A DNA stretch of 64,000 bases from CAIYZT01 sp947461435. GTDB taxonomy: Bacteria; Pseudomonadota; Alphaproteobacteria; Rhodobacterales; Rhodobacteraceae. Position 1 is the first letter of the stretch; the number at the start of each line of letters is the position of its first letter. Location of the stretch: the NCBI GenBank assembly GCA_965284435.1, contig OZ260083.1, forward strand, positions 3,534,001 to 3,598,000, given 5' to 3'. The notes beneath the pieces were generated by a model. It was given only the letters and a program-made list of their open reading frames with translations. It made no database searches and was not told the DNA's origin. The position numbers were made by a program, and so were the translations under genes. Of this stretch, positions 44,738 through 53,629 are shown one piece after another.

Positions 44738-45680
44738 TCTGGCCGCCCTGTCGCAGACCGTTCAGGCCCATGGCCCGACGGCCCGCATCGTGATTGCCGG
44801 GCACGACGGATCTGCCCCGCGCGAGACGGGCACAGCGATGCTGGTTTGGGCTTCGGGGCAGGCGGGCACCATTGGCGGCGGCGCGTTGGAATGGCAGGCC
44901 GTTCAAGACGCCCGCGCGCTTTTACCGGGCGCGGCGCCCCTGATCCGCCGAATCCCCTTGGGGCCCAATCTGGGGCAGTGCTGCGGCGGCGCGGTCCGTC
45001 TGGTCACAGAGGTTTTTGGCGCGCAGTCCTTGCCTGTCGCCCGTGCCGGAATGGTGGCGCGATCTTTGGACGGCAGCGAGATGCCGCTGTCGGTGCGGCG
45101 CCTTTTGGACCGCGCGCGCGCGCAGGGGCAGACCCCGGACCTGCAGCTTGACCAAGGCTGGATCGTCGAGGCGCTGGCTGCGCCAAACCGGGCGGTGTGG
45201 ATCTGGGGCGCGGGGCATGTGGGGCGCGCGATTGTCAGCGTCTTGGCACCTTTGCCGGATCTGGCGATCACTTGGGTCGATGTCGCGCCAGACCGCTTTC
45301 CGCCGGATCTGCCGCAAGGCGTGATCGCGCTGCCCGCCGCAGACCCTGCGGCAGCGGTGGCGCTGGCCCCCGCCGACGCCGAACATCTGATCGTGACCTT
45401 TTCGCATGCCTTGGATCTTGACCTGTGTCATCGTTTGTTGACCCATGGATTTGCCGCCTGCGGGCTGATCGGATCCACCACGAAATGGGCCCGCTTTCGC
45501 GCGCGCCTGTCGGCCTTGGGCCACTCAGCGCCCAGCATCGCGCGGATCATGTGCCCGATCGGCCAACCCGCCCTTGGCAAACATCCGCAGGCCATAGCCA
45601 TTGGCGTCGCCGCGCATATCCTGTCTGCCGCATCGCACAGCCATCTGTCACGCAGCCCCCTGCAGGAGCATCCCGGATGA
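44730..45680 (+). CDS. xdhC: xanthine dehydrogenase accessory protein XdhC
   Basis: A 316-residue chaperone that binds and sulfurates the molybdenum cofactor before insertion into XdhB. The N-terminal XdhC/CoxI part has IAGHDGSAPRETGTAMLV and GTIGGGALEWQAV; the C-terminal Rossmann part has VWIWGAGHVGRAIVSVLAPL and LIGSTTKWARFRARL. The ATG at 44730 is favoured because AGCAGG lies seven to eight bases ahead; an ATG six bases upstream is too close to it. It overlaps the xdhB end, and its stop overlaps the ABC transporter ATPase start (ATGA), so purine oxidation and uptake are in one message. Confidence 0.9.
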   Translation: MFDLAALSQTVQAHGPTARIVIAGHDGSAPRETGTAMLVWASGQAGTIGGGALEWQAVQDARALLPGAAPLIRRIPLGPNLGQCCGGAVRLVTEVFGAQSLPVARAGMVARSLDGSEMPLSVRRLLDRARAQGQTPDLQLDQGWIVEALAAPNRAVWIWGAGHVGRAIVSVLAPLPDLAITWVDVAPDRFPPDLPQGVIALPAADPAAAVALAPADAEHLIVTFSHALDLDLCHRLLTHGFAACGLIGSTTKWARFRARLSALGHSAPSIARIMCPIGQPALGKHPQAIAIGVAAHILSAASHSHLSRSPLQEHPG

Positions 45681-47218
45681 CATCAGACCGCCCCCTTTTG
45701 TTGCAGGTCAGCGCCATCACAAAGGCCTATCCCGGGGTGATTGCCAATCAGGATGTCAGCTTTGCCATCCGGCAGGGCGAAATCCATGCCTTGTTGGGCG
45801 AAAATGGGGCCGGCAAATCGACGCTGGTCAAGATGATCTACGGCCTTGTCAAACCAGACACCGGCCAGATGACATGGCGCGGCGCGCCCTATGCCCCGAC
45901 GGCCCCGCGCATGGCGCGTGCGGCGGGGGTGGCCATGGTGTTTCAGCATTTTTCCCTGTTCGAAGCCTTGAACGTGGCGGAAAATGTTGCGCTTGGCATG
46001 GAAAACCCGCCGCCGATGAAAACCTTGGCCGCCAAGATCACGCAGGTGTCGCAAGCTTACGGTCTGCCGCTGGATCCGGCGCGGATGGTGGGCGATCTGT
46101 CTGCAGGAGAGCGCCAGAGAGTCGAGATCATTCGCTGTTTGCTGCAAGATCCCAAGCTGTTGATCATGGACGAGCCGACATCGGTGCTGACCCCGCAAGA
46201 GGTTGATATCTTGTTCAAAACCCTGCGCCAACTGGCCGCTGAGGGAACGGCAATCCTGTACATCTCGCACAAACTGGAAGAGATCCGCAGCCTGTGCGAT
46301 GCCGCCACGATCTTGCGCCGGGGAAAGGTGGTGGGATCGGCCGATCCCAAAACCTCTACCGCGCGGGAATTGGCCGAGGCGATGGTTGGGGCCACCTTGA
46401 CGCCGCCCGAACGCGCCGCGCGCCGCGATTGGGGGGGCGGCCCAGCGGCGCTGGAGGTGACGGGATTGTGCGCCGCCTCGCCCATTCCCTTTGGCACCGC
46501 GCTGAAGGATGTGACCTTTCGCGTGCAGCGCGGCGAGGTTCTGGGCATTGCTGGCGTGGCGGGCAATGGGCAGGACGAATTGCTGCTGGCCCTGTCGGGC
46601 GAGGTCAGGACCGCCAGGACAATGGTCAAGGCGGCCGGGGTGGAGGTGGGGACCCTTGGCCCCGCCGAGCGGCGCAAGATCGGCTTTGTCATGGCCCCCG
46701 AAGATCGGCTGGGGCATGCCGCCGCCCCGGATATGAGCCTTGTGGAAAATGCCTTTCTGACGGGCGGGGTTCGGCGCGGACTGGTGAAGAATGGCTTTAT
46801 TGACTGGCCCGCCGCCCGTGATTTCGCCGATGCCATCATCAAGGCCTATGATGTGCGCACGCCGGGCAGCCATGTGGCGGCGCGCGCCTTGTCGGGCGGA
46901 AACTTGCAGAAATTCGTGATCGGGCGGGAATTGAGCCAATCGCCCGACGTCATTGTGATCAACCAGCCGACCTGGGGCGTTGATGCCGCAGCGGCGGCTG
47001 CAATCCGTCAGGCCATTTTGGACCGGGCCGAAGCCGGGGCTGCCGTGGTGGTGATCAGTCAGGATTTGGATGAGCTTTTGGAAATCGCCGATAATTTTGC
47101 CGTTCTGAATGGCGGGCGCTTGACGGCGCCCCGGCCGGTGCAAGGTCTGACGATTGATCAGATCGGCCTGATGATGGGCGGCGCGCATGGCATGGAGGTG
47201 GCGCATGTTTCGGCTTGA
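45677..47218 (+). CDS. BMP-type purine/nucleoside ABC transporter ATPase
   Basis: A 513-residue protein with two ABC domains of the ribose/BMP importer type. GENGAGKSTLVKMIYGLV and LSAGERQRVEII are in the first domain; the second (EVLGIAGVAGNGQDELL and LSGGNLQKFVIGRELSQSP) has the degenerate Walker A typical of this family. The frame is open further upstream, but the ATG at 45677 overlaps the xdhC stop. Paired with the permeases and BMP binding protein downstream, it drives uptake of a purine base or nucleoside; its fusion in operon with xdhABC makes a purine substrate likely. Confidence 0.9.
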   Translation: MTSDRPLLLQVSAITKAYPGVIANQDVSFAIRQGEIHALLGENGAGKSTLVKMIYGLVKPDTGQMTWRGAPYAPTAPRMARAAGVAMVFQHFSLFEALNVAENVALGMENPPPMKTLAAKITQVSQAYGLPLDPARMVGDLSAGERQRVEIIRCLLQDPKLLIMDEPTSVLTPQEVDILFKTLRQLAAEGTAILYISHKLEEIRSLCDAATILRRGKVVGSADPKTSTARELAEAMVGATLTPPERAARRDWGGGPAALEVTGLCAASPIPFGTALKDVTFRVQRGEVLGIAGVAGNGQDELLLALSGEVRTARTMVKAAGVEVGTLGPAERRKIGFVMAPEDRLGHAAAPDMSLVENAFLTGGVRRGLVKNGFIDWPAARDFADAIIKAYDVRTPGSHVAARALSGGNLQKFVIGRELSQSPDVIVINQPTWGVDAAAAAAIRQAILDRAEAGAAVVVISQDLDELLEIADNFAVLNGGRLTAPRPVQGLTIDQIGLMMGGAHGMEVAHVSA

Positions 47219-48281
47219 AAAGCGCCCCAACCCTTCGACCTTCTGGCTGTATGCCACGCCGATTGTGGCGGTGATCCTGACGATGATCTTTGGCGGTTTG
47301 CTGTTTGCCGCGATGGGCACCAACCCCTTTACCGTCATCCGCACGATCTTTTGGGATCCGGTTTTCGGCGAATTCGCCTTTTATCTGCGCGGGCAATTGC
47401 TGGTCAAGGCGGGGCCATTAATCTTGATCGCGCTGGGCCTGTCGCTGGGCTTTCGCGCCGGGATCTGGAACATCGGTGCCGAGGGCCAGTATATCATGGG
47501 GGCGATTTGCGGGGCCGCCGTGGGTCTGGCGGTCTACCCGACAGAAAGCCGCCTGATCTTCATCCCGATGATCGCGGCCGGGGCCTTGGGCGGCTGGGCC
47601 TGGGCCATGATTCCGGCCATTTTGAAGACCCGGTTCAACACCAATGAAATCCTTGTATCCTTGATGCTGGTCTATGTGGCGCAAACCATTCTGGCCAAGG
47701 CGGCGACGGGGTTTTTGAAAAACCCCGAAGGCATGGGATTTCCCGGAAGCCGAAATTTTTCAAGCTATCCCGCCGCCGCCAACCCCGAATTGATTGCCGG
47801 GTCCGGGCTGCATTGGGGCGGGGTTGCGGCCATCGTGATCGGCGCGCTGGCCTATGTTCTTCTGGCGCGTCACATCATCGGGTTTCAGATCAAACTGGCC
47901 GGTCAGGCGCCGCGCGCCGCCCGCTTTCACGGGGTGAACCCCAACAAGCTTGTCGTGCTGTGCATGGGCCTGTCGGGCGCGATGGCGGGATTGGCCGGCC
48001 TGTTCGAAGTGACCGGTCCGGCGGGCCAGATCAGCATCGATTTCAACGTGGGCTATGGATTTACCGCGATCATCGTGGCCTTTCTGGGCCGACTGAATCC
48101 GGTGGGGATCATTCTGGCCGGGTTGATCATGGCGCTGACCTATGTGGGGGGCGAGATGGCCTCGACCAATCTGGGCCTGCCGTCGGCGGCGATTCAGGTG
48201 TTTCAGGGAATGCTGCTGTTTTTCCTGCTGGGCGTTGATGTTCTGACCAATTTCCGGCTGCGCATCACGGGGGGCAAATAG
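47205..48281 (+). CDS. BMP-type ABC transporter permease (first)
   Basis: A 358-residue permease with around nine hydrophobic segments, starting MFRLEKRPNPS and running WLYATPIVAVILTMIFGGLLF. GIWNIGAEGQYIMGAICGAA is the signature of branched/BMP-type importers, and AMAGLAGLFEVTGPAGQI lies near the end. The start overlaps the ATPase end by 14 bases. It forms a heterodimer with the next permease. Confidence 0.88.
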   Translation: MFRLEKRPNPSTFWLYATPIVAVILTMIFGGLLFAAMGTNPFTVIRTIFWDPVFGEFAFYLRGQLLVKAGPLILIALGLSLGFRAGIWNIGAEGQYIMGAICGAAVGLAVYPTESRLIFIPMIAAGALGGWAWAMIPAILKTRFNTNEILVSLMLVYVAQTILAKAATGFLKNPEGMGFPGSRNFSSYPAAANPELIAGSGLHWGGVAAIVIGALAYVLLARHIIGFQIKLAGQAPRAARFHGVNPNKLVVLCMGLSGAMAGLAGLFEVTGPAGQISIDFNVGYGFTAIIVAFLGRLNPVGIILAGLIMALTYVGGEMASTNLGLPSAAIQVFQGMLLFFLLGVDVLTNFRLRITGGK

Positions 48282-49211
48282 ATGGATTTCGGATCGATCA
48301 ATCCGGCGGTTCTGATCGCTTCGCTGATGGTCGCCTCGGTGCCGATCATGCTGGCGGCCTTGGGCGAATTGATCGTGGAAAAGGCGGGGGTTCTGAATCT
48401 GGGCGTCGAGGGGATGATGATCATGGGGGCGATCTGCGGCTTCATCGTCACCATTCAGACGGAAAGTCCGGTGTTGGGGTTTGTCGCGGGCGCGGCGGGC
48501 GGTGCGGCGCTGTCCTTGATTTTCGCGTTTCTGACGCAGGTCTTGCTGGCCAATCAGGTGGCCACGGGTCTTGCCCTGACCATGTTCGGGTTGGGGATGT
48601 CGTCGTTGATGGGGCAAGGGTACAATGGGCTGAAGCCGGTTCAGACCCCGGCGGTTCCCTTTGGGCCCTTGGCCGATCTGCCGTTTTTTGGCCAAGTCCT
48701 GTTCAGCCATGATTGGGTTGTCTATTTTTCGATCGCCCTGACGGCCGTGTTGTGGTGGATGCTGAAATCAACCCGGATGGGCCTGATCCTGCGGGCGGTC
48801 GGCGAAAGCCACGAGGCGGCGCATGCGTTGGGCTACAAGGTGATCCGCATCCGCTTTGCCGCCATCGCCTTTGGGGGGGCCATGGCTGGCATGGGGGGGG
48901 CCTATGTGTCGTTGGTGCGCGTGCCGCAATGGGTGGACGGGATCACGGCCGGGGCGGGCTGGATCGCGCTGGCAATTGTGGTTTTTGCCGCGTGGAAGCC
49001 GTGGCGCGTTTTGCTGGGCGCCTATCTTTTCGGCGGAATCACCGTTTTACAGCTGAACTTGCAAGTCGCGGGCAGTTGGATTCCGGTGGAATACTTGTCG
49101 ATGTCGCCGTATCTGATAACGATCCTTGTGCTGGTTATCATGTCCTCTGGCAAAGGTCGGGCGCTGAACGCGCCGGCCGCTTTGGGCCAGAATTTTCACG
49201 CCTCACACTAG
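48282..49211 (+). CDS. BMP-type ABC transporter permease (second)
   Basis: A 309-residue permease starting directly after the previous stop with no gap. LAALGELIVEKAGVLNLGVEGMMIMGAICGF and GGAMAGMGGAYVSLVRVPQWVDGITAGAGWIALAIVVFAAWKPWRVLLGAYLFGG are hallmark segments of the second permease in these systems. It is followed by a 52-base gap with a GGGGGG/CCCCCC inverted repeat and then the binding-protein gene. Confidence 0.88.
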   Translation: MDFGSINPAVLIASLMVASVPIMLAALGELIVEKAGVLNLGVEGMMIMGAICGFIVTIQTESPVLGFVAGAAGGAALSLIFAFLTQVLLANQVATGLALTMFGLGMSSLMGQGYNGLKPVQTPAVPFGPLADLPFFGQVLFSHDWVVYFSIALTAVLWWMLKSTRMGLILRAVGESHEAAHALGYKVIRIRFAAIAFGGAMAGMGGAYVSLVRVPQWVDGITAGAGWIALAIVVFAAWKPWRVLLGAYLFGGITVLQLNLQVAGSWIPVEYLSMSPYLITILVLVIMSSGKGRALNAPAALGQNFHASH

Positions 49212-49227
49212 GGGCCAATATCAAACC

Positions 49228-49246
49228 GGGGGGCCACTCACCCCCC
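49228..49246 (+). promoter_or_regulatory. G/C-only hairpin before the binding-protein gene
   Basis: GGGGGG (49228-49233) and CCCCCC (49241-49246) flank a seven-base loop in the gap between the permease and the binding-protein gene. Hairpins here often stabilise the highly expressed binding-protein message or limit read-through; no T-run follows. Confidence 0.35.
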
Positions 49247-49263
49247 ATCAACGGGAGACGACG

Positions 49264-50355
49264 ATGCTTAGAAGAACGTTGCTTGCCTCGGCCGCAGTTG
49301 GCCTTGGCCTTTTGGCTGCCACAACCTCATTTGCCGCAGGCATGGACAAGGTCAAAGCCTGCTTTGTCTATGTCGGCCCGATCGGCGACGGCGGCTGGAC
49401 CTTTCAGCACCATCAAGGGGCGATGGCGCTTCAGGAAGCTTACGGCGACAAGGTGGAAATCGCCTTTCAGGAAAATGTGCCCGAAGGCGCCGATGCGGAG
49501 CGCGTTCTGACCCAGATGGCGCTGGGCGGGTGCAATATCGTGTTCACCACCTCGTTCGGCTATATGGATGCGACCAACGCCGTCGCCGCCAAGTTCCCCG
49601 ATGTGAAGTTTGAACATGCGACCGGATTCAAGCGCGACAGCGCCAACGTGTCCACCTACAACGCCCGCTTTTATGAAGGCCGCGCTGTCGAGGGATTGAT
49701 CGCTGGCCGCATGACGAAGTCGAACAAAATCGGCTATATCGGGTCGTTCCCGATCCCCGAAGTCATCATGGGCATCAACAGCTATTACCTGAATGCCAAG
49801 AAGGTAAACCCGGCGGTCGAACTGTCGGTTGTCTGGGCCTTTACCTGGTTTGACCCGGCAAAAGAAGCGGACGCGGCCAAGGCGCTGATCGACCAAGGCG
49901 TTGACGTGATTGCCAGCCACACCGATTCCACCGCACCTTTGGCCGAAGCGGCCAAGACCAATGGCGCTGTGATCGGCTTTGGCCAGGCGTCGGACATGTC
50001 CGATTATGCGCCCTCGCCGCGCGTGACCTCGATCATCGACAACTGGGGCCCCTACTACGTAAAGCGTGTTGGCGCCCTTCTGGACGGCACCTATGAACAA
50101 GCGGACGCTTGGGAAGGGATTGCCGGCGGCGAAGTGCTGATTGGGGACATCACCGATGCGGTTCCGGCCGAAGTCAAAGCGGAAGCCGAAGCTTTGCGCG
50201 ATGCGATCGCTGCGGGCACGCTTCACCCCTTCACCGGGCCGATCAACAAGCAAGATGGCTCTGTCTGGTTGGCAGACGGCGCAACGGCACCGGACGGCGA
50301 TCTGCTGGGCATGGGCTTTTACGTCGAAGGCATCGTGGGCGATATTCCGCAGTGA
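49264..50355 (+). CDS. BMP-family substrate-binding protein
   Basis: A 363-residue periplasmic binding protein. It has a Sec signal peptide (MLRRTLLASAAVGLGLLAATTSFA, cleavage after SFA), then VKACFVYVGPIGDGGWTFQHHQGAMAL as the start of the BMP/PnrA fold, and GSFPIPEVIMGINSYYLNAKKV in the middle. BMP proteins bind nucleosides or purine bases. A GGGAGA ribosome-binding site precedes the ATG. It ends the xdh-transporter operon, 21 bases before a strong terminator. Confidence 0.9.
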   Translation: MLRRTLLASAAVGLGLLAATTSFAAGMDKVKACFVYVGPIGDGGWTFQHHQGAMALQEAYGDKVEIAFQENVPEGADAERVLTQMALGGCNIVFTTSFGYMDATNAVAAKFPDVKFEHATGFKRDSANVSTYNARFYEGRAVEGLIAGRMTKSNKIGYIGSFPIPEVIMGINSYYLNAKKVNPAVELSVVWAFTWFDPAKEADAAKALIDQGVDVIASHTDSTAPLAEAAKTNGAVIGFGQASDMSDYAPSPRVTSIIDNWGPYYVKRVGALLDGTYEQADAWEGIAGGEVLIGDITDAVPAEVKAEAEALRDAIAAGTLHPFTGPINKQDGSVWLADGATAPDGDLLGMGFYVEGIVGDIPQ

Positions 50356-50376
50356 TCTGACGGACCCCACAATCAG

Positions 50377-50404
50377 AAAGGCCCGCCCCCCGGCGGGCCT
50401 TTTT
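50377..50404 (+). terminator. strong rho-independent terminator
   Basis: AAAGGCCCGCC and GGCGGGCCTTT form a perfect 11-pair stem with a CCCC loop, running into a T-tract (50400-50404). It lies 21 bases after the BMP gene stop and ends nine bases before the convergent SRPBCC gene's stop, so it may serve both directions. Confidence 0.9.
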
Positions 50405-50412
50405 GCTGCGCC

Positions 50413-50880
50413 TTAGCCGCCGACAAGGGCCACCAGACGATCAAGCTCTTCCTCCCAGCCCATGCGGCTGCGTTCAGTCCAGATGTCATCATGCATCCGG
50501 TCTATCGTGATCCGCAGATGAACCTGCGCGCCGACCTGACGAAATTCAACCACATGCGCGGTATCATAGGGGGGATGATCGGGGACGAAATCCACCAAGG
50601 CGCGCCAAGCCAGCCGGGTCATTGGCACCACATCGGTAAAGGTCAGCGTGACCGAGGATTCCCGCGGCATTCCGTTGGCTTTCAGGAAATCCACCATCGC
50701 CGGATCCTCGGCGATCATGGCATAGCGCAGTTCGCCCCCCACGCGCAGATCCATCGCATCGACGCGAACCGAGAACCCCTTGGGCCCCCACCAACGTTCC
50801 ATCTCGTGCGGAACGGTCCACAGCGCCCAGATATCGGCCAGTTGGGCGGTCAACTGCCGCTCCATCACGATTTCAGGCAT
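50413..50880 (-). CDS. SRPBCC (AHSA1) domain protein
   Basis: A 155-residue protein of the START/AHSA1 type: IWALWTVPHEMERWWGPKGFSVRVDAMDLRVGGELRYAMI is the usual opening of the fold, with a hydrophobic ligand pocket. Such proteins are often encoded with an ArsR-type regulator and may bind a small ligand; the exact role is not known. It begins 8 bases inside the end of the ArsR gene, so the two are translated together. It is convergent to the purine importer. Confidence 0.82.
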   Translation of the reverse strand: MPEIVMERQLTAQLADIWALWTVPHEMERWWGPKGFSVRVDAMDLRVGGELRYAMIAEDPAMVDFLKANGMPRESSVTLTFTDVVPMTRLAWRALVDFVPDHPPYDTAHVVEFRQVGAQVHLRITIDRMHDDIWTERSRMGWEEELDRLVALVGG

Positions 50881-51208
50881 CTTGATTTCCTTTCAATTGC
50901 CGCTGCGCCAGCGCCCCCGACATCCGATCAAGCCGCCCCGACCACAGGGCCCGGTATCCTTGCAGCCAGTCATCCAGCGCCACAAAGGGTTCTGCCTGCA
51001 GCGCGTAAAGCCGCTGCTGTCCGCGCGCGCGGACCTGCACGACACCAGCCGCGTGCAAGATTCGCAGGTGCCGCGATACGCCCGATTGCGCGATACCAAC
51101 CTGCGCCACAAGCGCGCTGACCGGCTGTTCGCCGCCGCGCAAGACCTGCACGATCTGGGTGCGGACCGGATCGGACAAAAGTTGAAACAGGACCATATGT
51201 TGATTCAT
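50873..51208 (-). CDS. ArsR-family (SdpR-like) transcriptional regulator
   Basis: A 111-residue winged-helix repressor. MVLFQLLSDPVRTQIVQVLRGGEQPVSALVAQVGIAQSGVSRHLRILHAAGVVQVRARGQQRLYAL covers the DNA-binding fold. It contains no cysteine at all, so it cannot be a metal- or persulfide-sensing ArsR such as SqrR or BigR. ATG at 51208 matches the family start; ATGs a few codons upstream are possible. It overlaps an inverted repeat (51197-51226) that probably provides autoregulation. Confidence 0.8.
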   Translation of the reverse strand: MNQHMVLFQLLSDPVRTQIVQVLRGGEQPVSALVAQVGIAQSGVSRHLRILHAAGVVQVRARGQQRLYALQAEPFVALDDWLQGYRALWSGRLDRMSGALAQRQLKGNQDA

Positions 51209-51226
51209 GTGTATATACATCAACAT
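51197..51226. promoter_or_regulatory. inverted-repeat operator over the ArsR promoter and start
   Basis: ATGTTGAT (51197-51204) and ATCAACAT (51219-51226) are perfect inverted arms with a 14-base, AT-rich spacer. On the reverse strand TTGACT (51243-51238) with TGTATA (51219-51214) is a promoter candidate that would start near the ATG. The repeat therefore lies on the -10 and the start codon of the ArsR gene and is divergent to the sulfide:quinone oxidoreductase gene 115 bases away. Confidence 0.5.
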
Positions 51227-51340
51227 GTATTTAATAAAGTCAAGCTGGATGCCGAATGCGAGGCCGAAATGATTCAGATCAACGTATTCCCGGCAGCCCC
51301 TGTCAAACTAACCGTGAAATCACCCGGGAAAGGGTTCATC

Positions 51341-52627
51341 ATGGCGCATGTCGTTGTCTTGGGGGCGGGTCTGGGCGGGTCGATCATGGCGTATGAATTG
51401 CGGGACAAATTGCGCCCCGAAGATACGATCACCGTGATCACGAAAGATCCTAAGTATCATTTCGTTCCGTCCAACCCCTGGATTGCCGTGGGGTGGCGCA
51501 CGCGGCAAGATGTGAGCGTGGATCTGGCCCCGATCATGGCCAAAAAGGGCATCGCGTTCAAGGCCATCGCGGCCGAAACGCTGATCCCACAGGAAAACAG
51601 GGTGGTGTTGGTCGACGGCACCTCAGTGCCGTATGATTATCTGGTGAATGCCACAGGCCCAGAATTGGCTTTTGACGAGGTTCCGGGCCTTGGGCCCCAT
51701 GGCGGATTTACGCAATCGGTCTGTCACATTGATCATGCGGAAGCGGCCAAAGAGGTGTTTGACGCCTTGCTGGCCAACCCGGGGCCGGTTGTGATTGGCG
51801 CGGCCCCCGGGGCATCATGTTTTGGCCCGGCCTACGAATTCTTGTTCATCCTTGAAACAGCGCTGCGCCGGGCCAAGATCCGCGACCGCGTGCCGATGAC
51901 CTATGTCACCCCAGAGCCCTATATTGGCCATCTGGGGTTGGACGGGGTTGGCGACACCAAAGGTCTTCTGGAATCCGAGATGCGCGCAAAGCACATCAAA
52001 TGGATGACCTCTACCCGAATCAAACGGGCCGAAGAGGGCAAGATCTGGGTCGAAGAAGTGGCAGAGGACGGCACGGCGAAACCCGAAAGGGCCCTGCCCT
52101 TTGCCTTGTCGATGATCTTGCCCGCGTTTCGGGGCATCCCCGCCCTGCGCGGGATCGAGGGCCTGTCGAACCCGCGCGGGTTTACGATTGTCGACGCCCA
52201 TCAGCGCAATCCGACCTACCGCAATGTCTTTGCTGTCGGCGTCTGTGTCGCCATCCCGCCGATGGGGCCGACGCCGGTTCCCTGCGGTGTACCCAAGACC
52301 GGATTCATGATTGAATCCATGGTGACGGCCACGGCCCATAACATCGCCGCTTTGGTGCGGGGCAAAGAACCTGATCAGGTTGGTACCTGGAATGCCGTTT
52401 GCCTGGCCGATTTTGGCGACAGCGGCGTCGCCTTTGTGGCACAGCCGCAGATACCGCCGCGCAATGTCAATTGGGCCAGCCAAGGCAAATGGGTGCATGT
52501 GGCCAAGATCGGATTTGAAAAATACTTTCTGCGCAAACTGCGGCTTGGCACGTCCGAGCCGTTTTACGAGACGCTGGCGCTGAAAGCTTTGGGCATCGAC
52601 AAGCTGAAGGCCACAACCAAAGGCTGA
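51341..52627 (+). CDS. sqr: sulfide:quinone oxidoreductase, type I
   Basis: A 428-residue flavoprotein that oxidises sulfide to polysulfide and reduces membrane quinone. The FAD fold opens VVVLGAGLGGSIMAYEL. The three catalytic cysteines align with those of the Acidithiobacillus ferrooxidans enzyme: Cys128 (TQSVCHIDHAE), Cys160 (GASCFGPAYEF) and Cys354 (AVCLADFGD). Further hallmarks are TPEPYIGHLGLDGVGDTKG, GVPKTGFMIESM and a C-terminal amphipathic segment (VHVAKIGFEKYFLRKLRLGTSEPFYE) for membrane attachment. The long frame upstream is discarded; ATG at 51341 starts the conserved region. Its divergent ArsR neighbour is cysteine-free, so sulfide control, if any, lies elsewhere. Confidence 0.92.
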   Translation: MAHVVVLGAGLGGSIMAYELRDKLRPEDTITVITKDPKYHFVPSNPWIAVGWRTRQDVSVDLAPIMAKKGIAFKAIAAETLIPQENRVVLVDGTSVPYDYLVNATGPELAFDEVPGLGPHGGFTQSVCHIDHAEAAKEVFDALLANPGPVVIGAAPGASCFGPAYEFLFILETALRRAKIRDRVPMTYVTPEPYIGHLGLDGVGDTKGLLESEMRAKHIKWMTSTRIKRAEEGKIWVEEVAEDGTAKPERALPFALSMILPAFRGIPALRGIEGLSNPRGFTIVDAHQRNPTYRNVFAVGVCVAIPPMGPTPVPCGVPKTGFMIESMVTATAHNIAALVRGKEPDQVGTWNAVCLADFGDSGVAFVAQPQIPPRNVNWASQGKWVHVAKIGFEKYFLRKLRLGTSEPFYETLALKALGIDKLKATTKG

Positions 52628-52720
52628 AGATCTGGCGGCCGCCTTCAGGCAGGTCTGGTTCTGACAGCGCAAGTGCGCTGTGGGCTTTCGCTTCACCGCG
52701 GTCCGTGGCAAGTTGGGGGA

Positions 52721-53629
52721 ATGACACATCCCCTGACCCTTGCCTTTGGCACCATGCAATTTGGCGGCCGCGCCGATGAAACCGCCTCGCGCGCGATGTT
52801 CGACGCCTGCCTTGCGGCGGGTGTAACGCATTTCGACACGGCCTGCGGATATACCGAAGGCGCATCGGAAACCCTGCTGGGCCGCTTTGCGGCGGCGCAG
52901 CGCGAAGACCTCTTTATCGCGACGAAAGTGGGCTATGACGGGGGCGGCGGGCGCGCCAACCTGACACGGCAATTCGATGGCAGCCGCCGCCGGTTGGCGA
53001 TGGACAGTGTCGATTTGCTGTATCTGCACCGCTTTGACCCAGATACGCCTTTACACGAAACCCTTGAAACCTTTGCGGATTTTCAGGCCAAGGGTCAGAT
53101 CCGGCAGATCGGCCTATCCAATTTCGCGGCTTGGCAGGTGATGAAAGCCCAAGCGGTCGCGGCGGGCCTTGGCACGCGGATCGACGCGATACAGCCGATG
53201 TACAATCTGGTCAAACGTCAAGCCGAGGTTGAGATTTTGCCGATGGCGGCCGATCAATCCATCGCGGTCTACAGTTATTCGCCGCTGGGGGGCGGGCTGT
53301 TGTCGGGCAAATACAGCCAAGGGGGCACGGGCCGTCTGGCCGAAGATTCGCGCTATGCCGCCCGCTATGCCCCGGCGGGGATGCACGATACCGCCGCGCG
53401 GCTGGCCCAATTGGCCGCCGACTGGGGCCATGCGCCCGCGACACTGGCCGTGGCCTTTGTGATGGCGCATCGCACACATCCAACCCCGCTGATTTCTGCC
53501 CGAGATCTGGCGCAACTGGCCCCCTCATTGGCGGCCAAAACCCTTCGTCTGACCGATGATCAATATGCCCAGATCGCGGCCCTGTCCCCCACACCCCCCC
53601 CGGCCACTGACCGTCTGGAAGAAGCATGA
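52721..53629 (+). CDS. aldo/keto reductase
   Basis: A 302-residue TIM-barrel reductase. The catalytic tetrad is visible: Asp and Tyr in HFDTACGYTEG, Lys in IATKVG, and His in LYLHRFDP. GLSNFAAWQV and YSPLGGGLLSGKYS are typical of the family. It reduces aldehydes or ketones with NADPH, or acts in reverse. ATG at 52721 follows GGGGGA. It is the first gene of a three-gene operon; the stop overlaps the next start (ATGA). Confidence 0.85.
   Translation: MTHPLTLAFGTMQFGGRADETASRAMFDACLAAGVTHFDTACGYTEGASETLLGRFAAAQREDLFIATKVGYDGGGGRANLTRQFDGSRRRLAMDSVDLLYLHRFDPDTPLHETLETFADFQAKGQIRQIGLSNFAAWQVMKAQAVAAGLGTRIDAIQPMYNLVKRQAEVEILPMAADQSIAVYSYSPLGGGLLSGKYSQGGTGRLAEDSRYAARYAPAGMHDTAARLAQLAADWGHAPATLAVAFVMAHRTHPTPLISARDLAQLAPSLAAKTLRLTDDQYAQIAALSPTPPPATDRLEEA

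Noticed and set aside
50873..51208. SqrR/BigR persulfide sensor
   Set aside because: The regulator contains no cysteine, which that mechanism needs.
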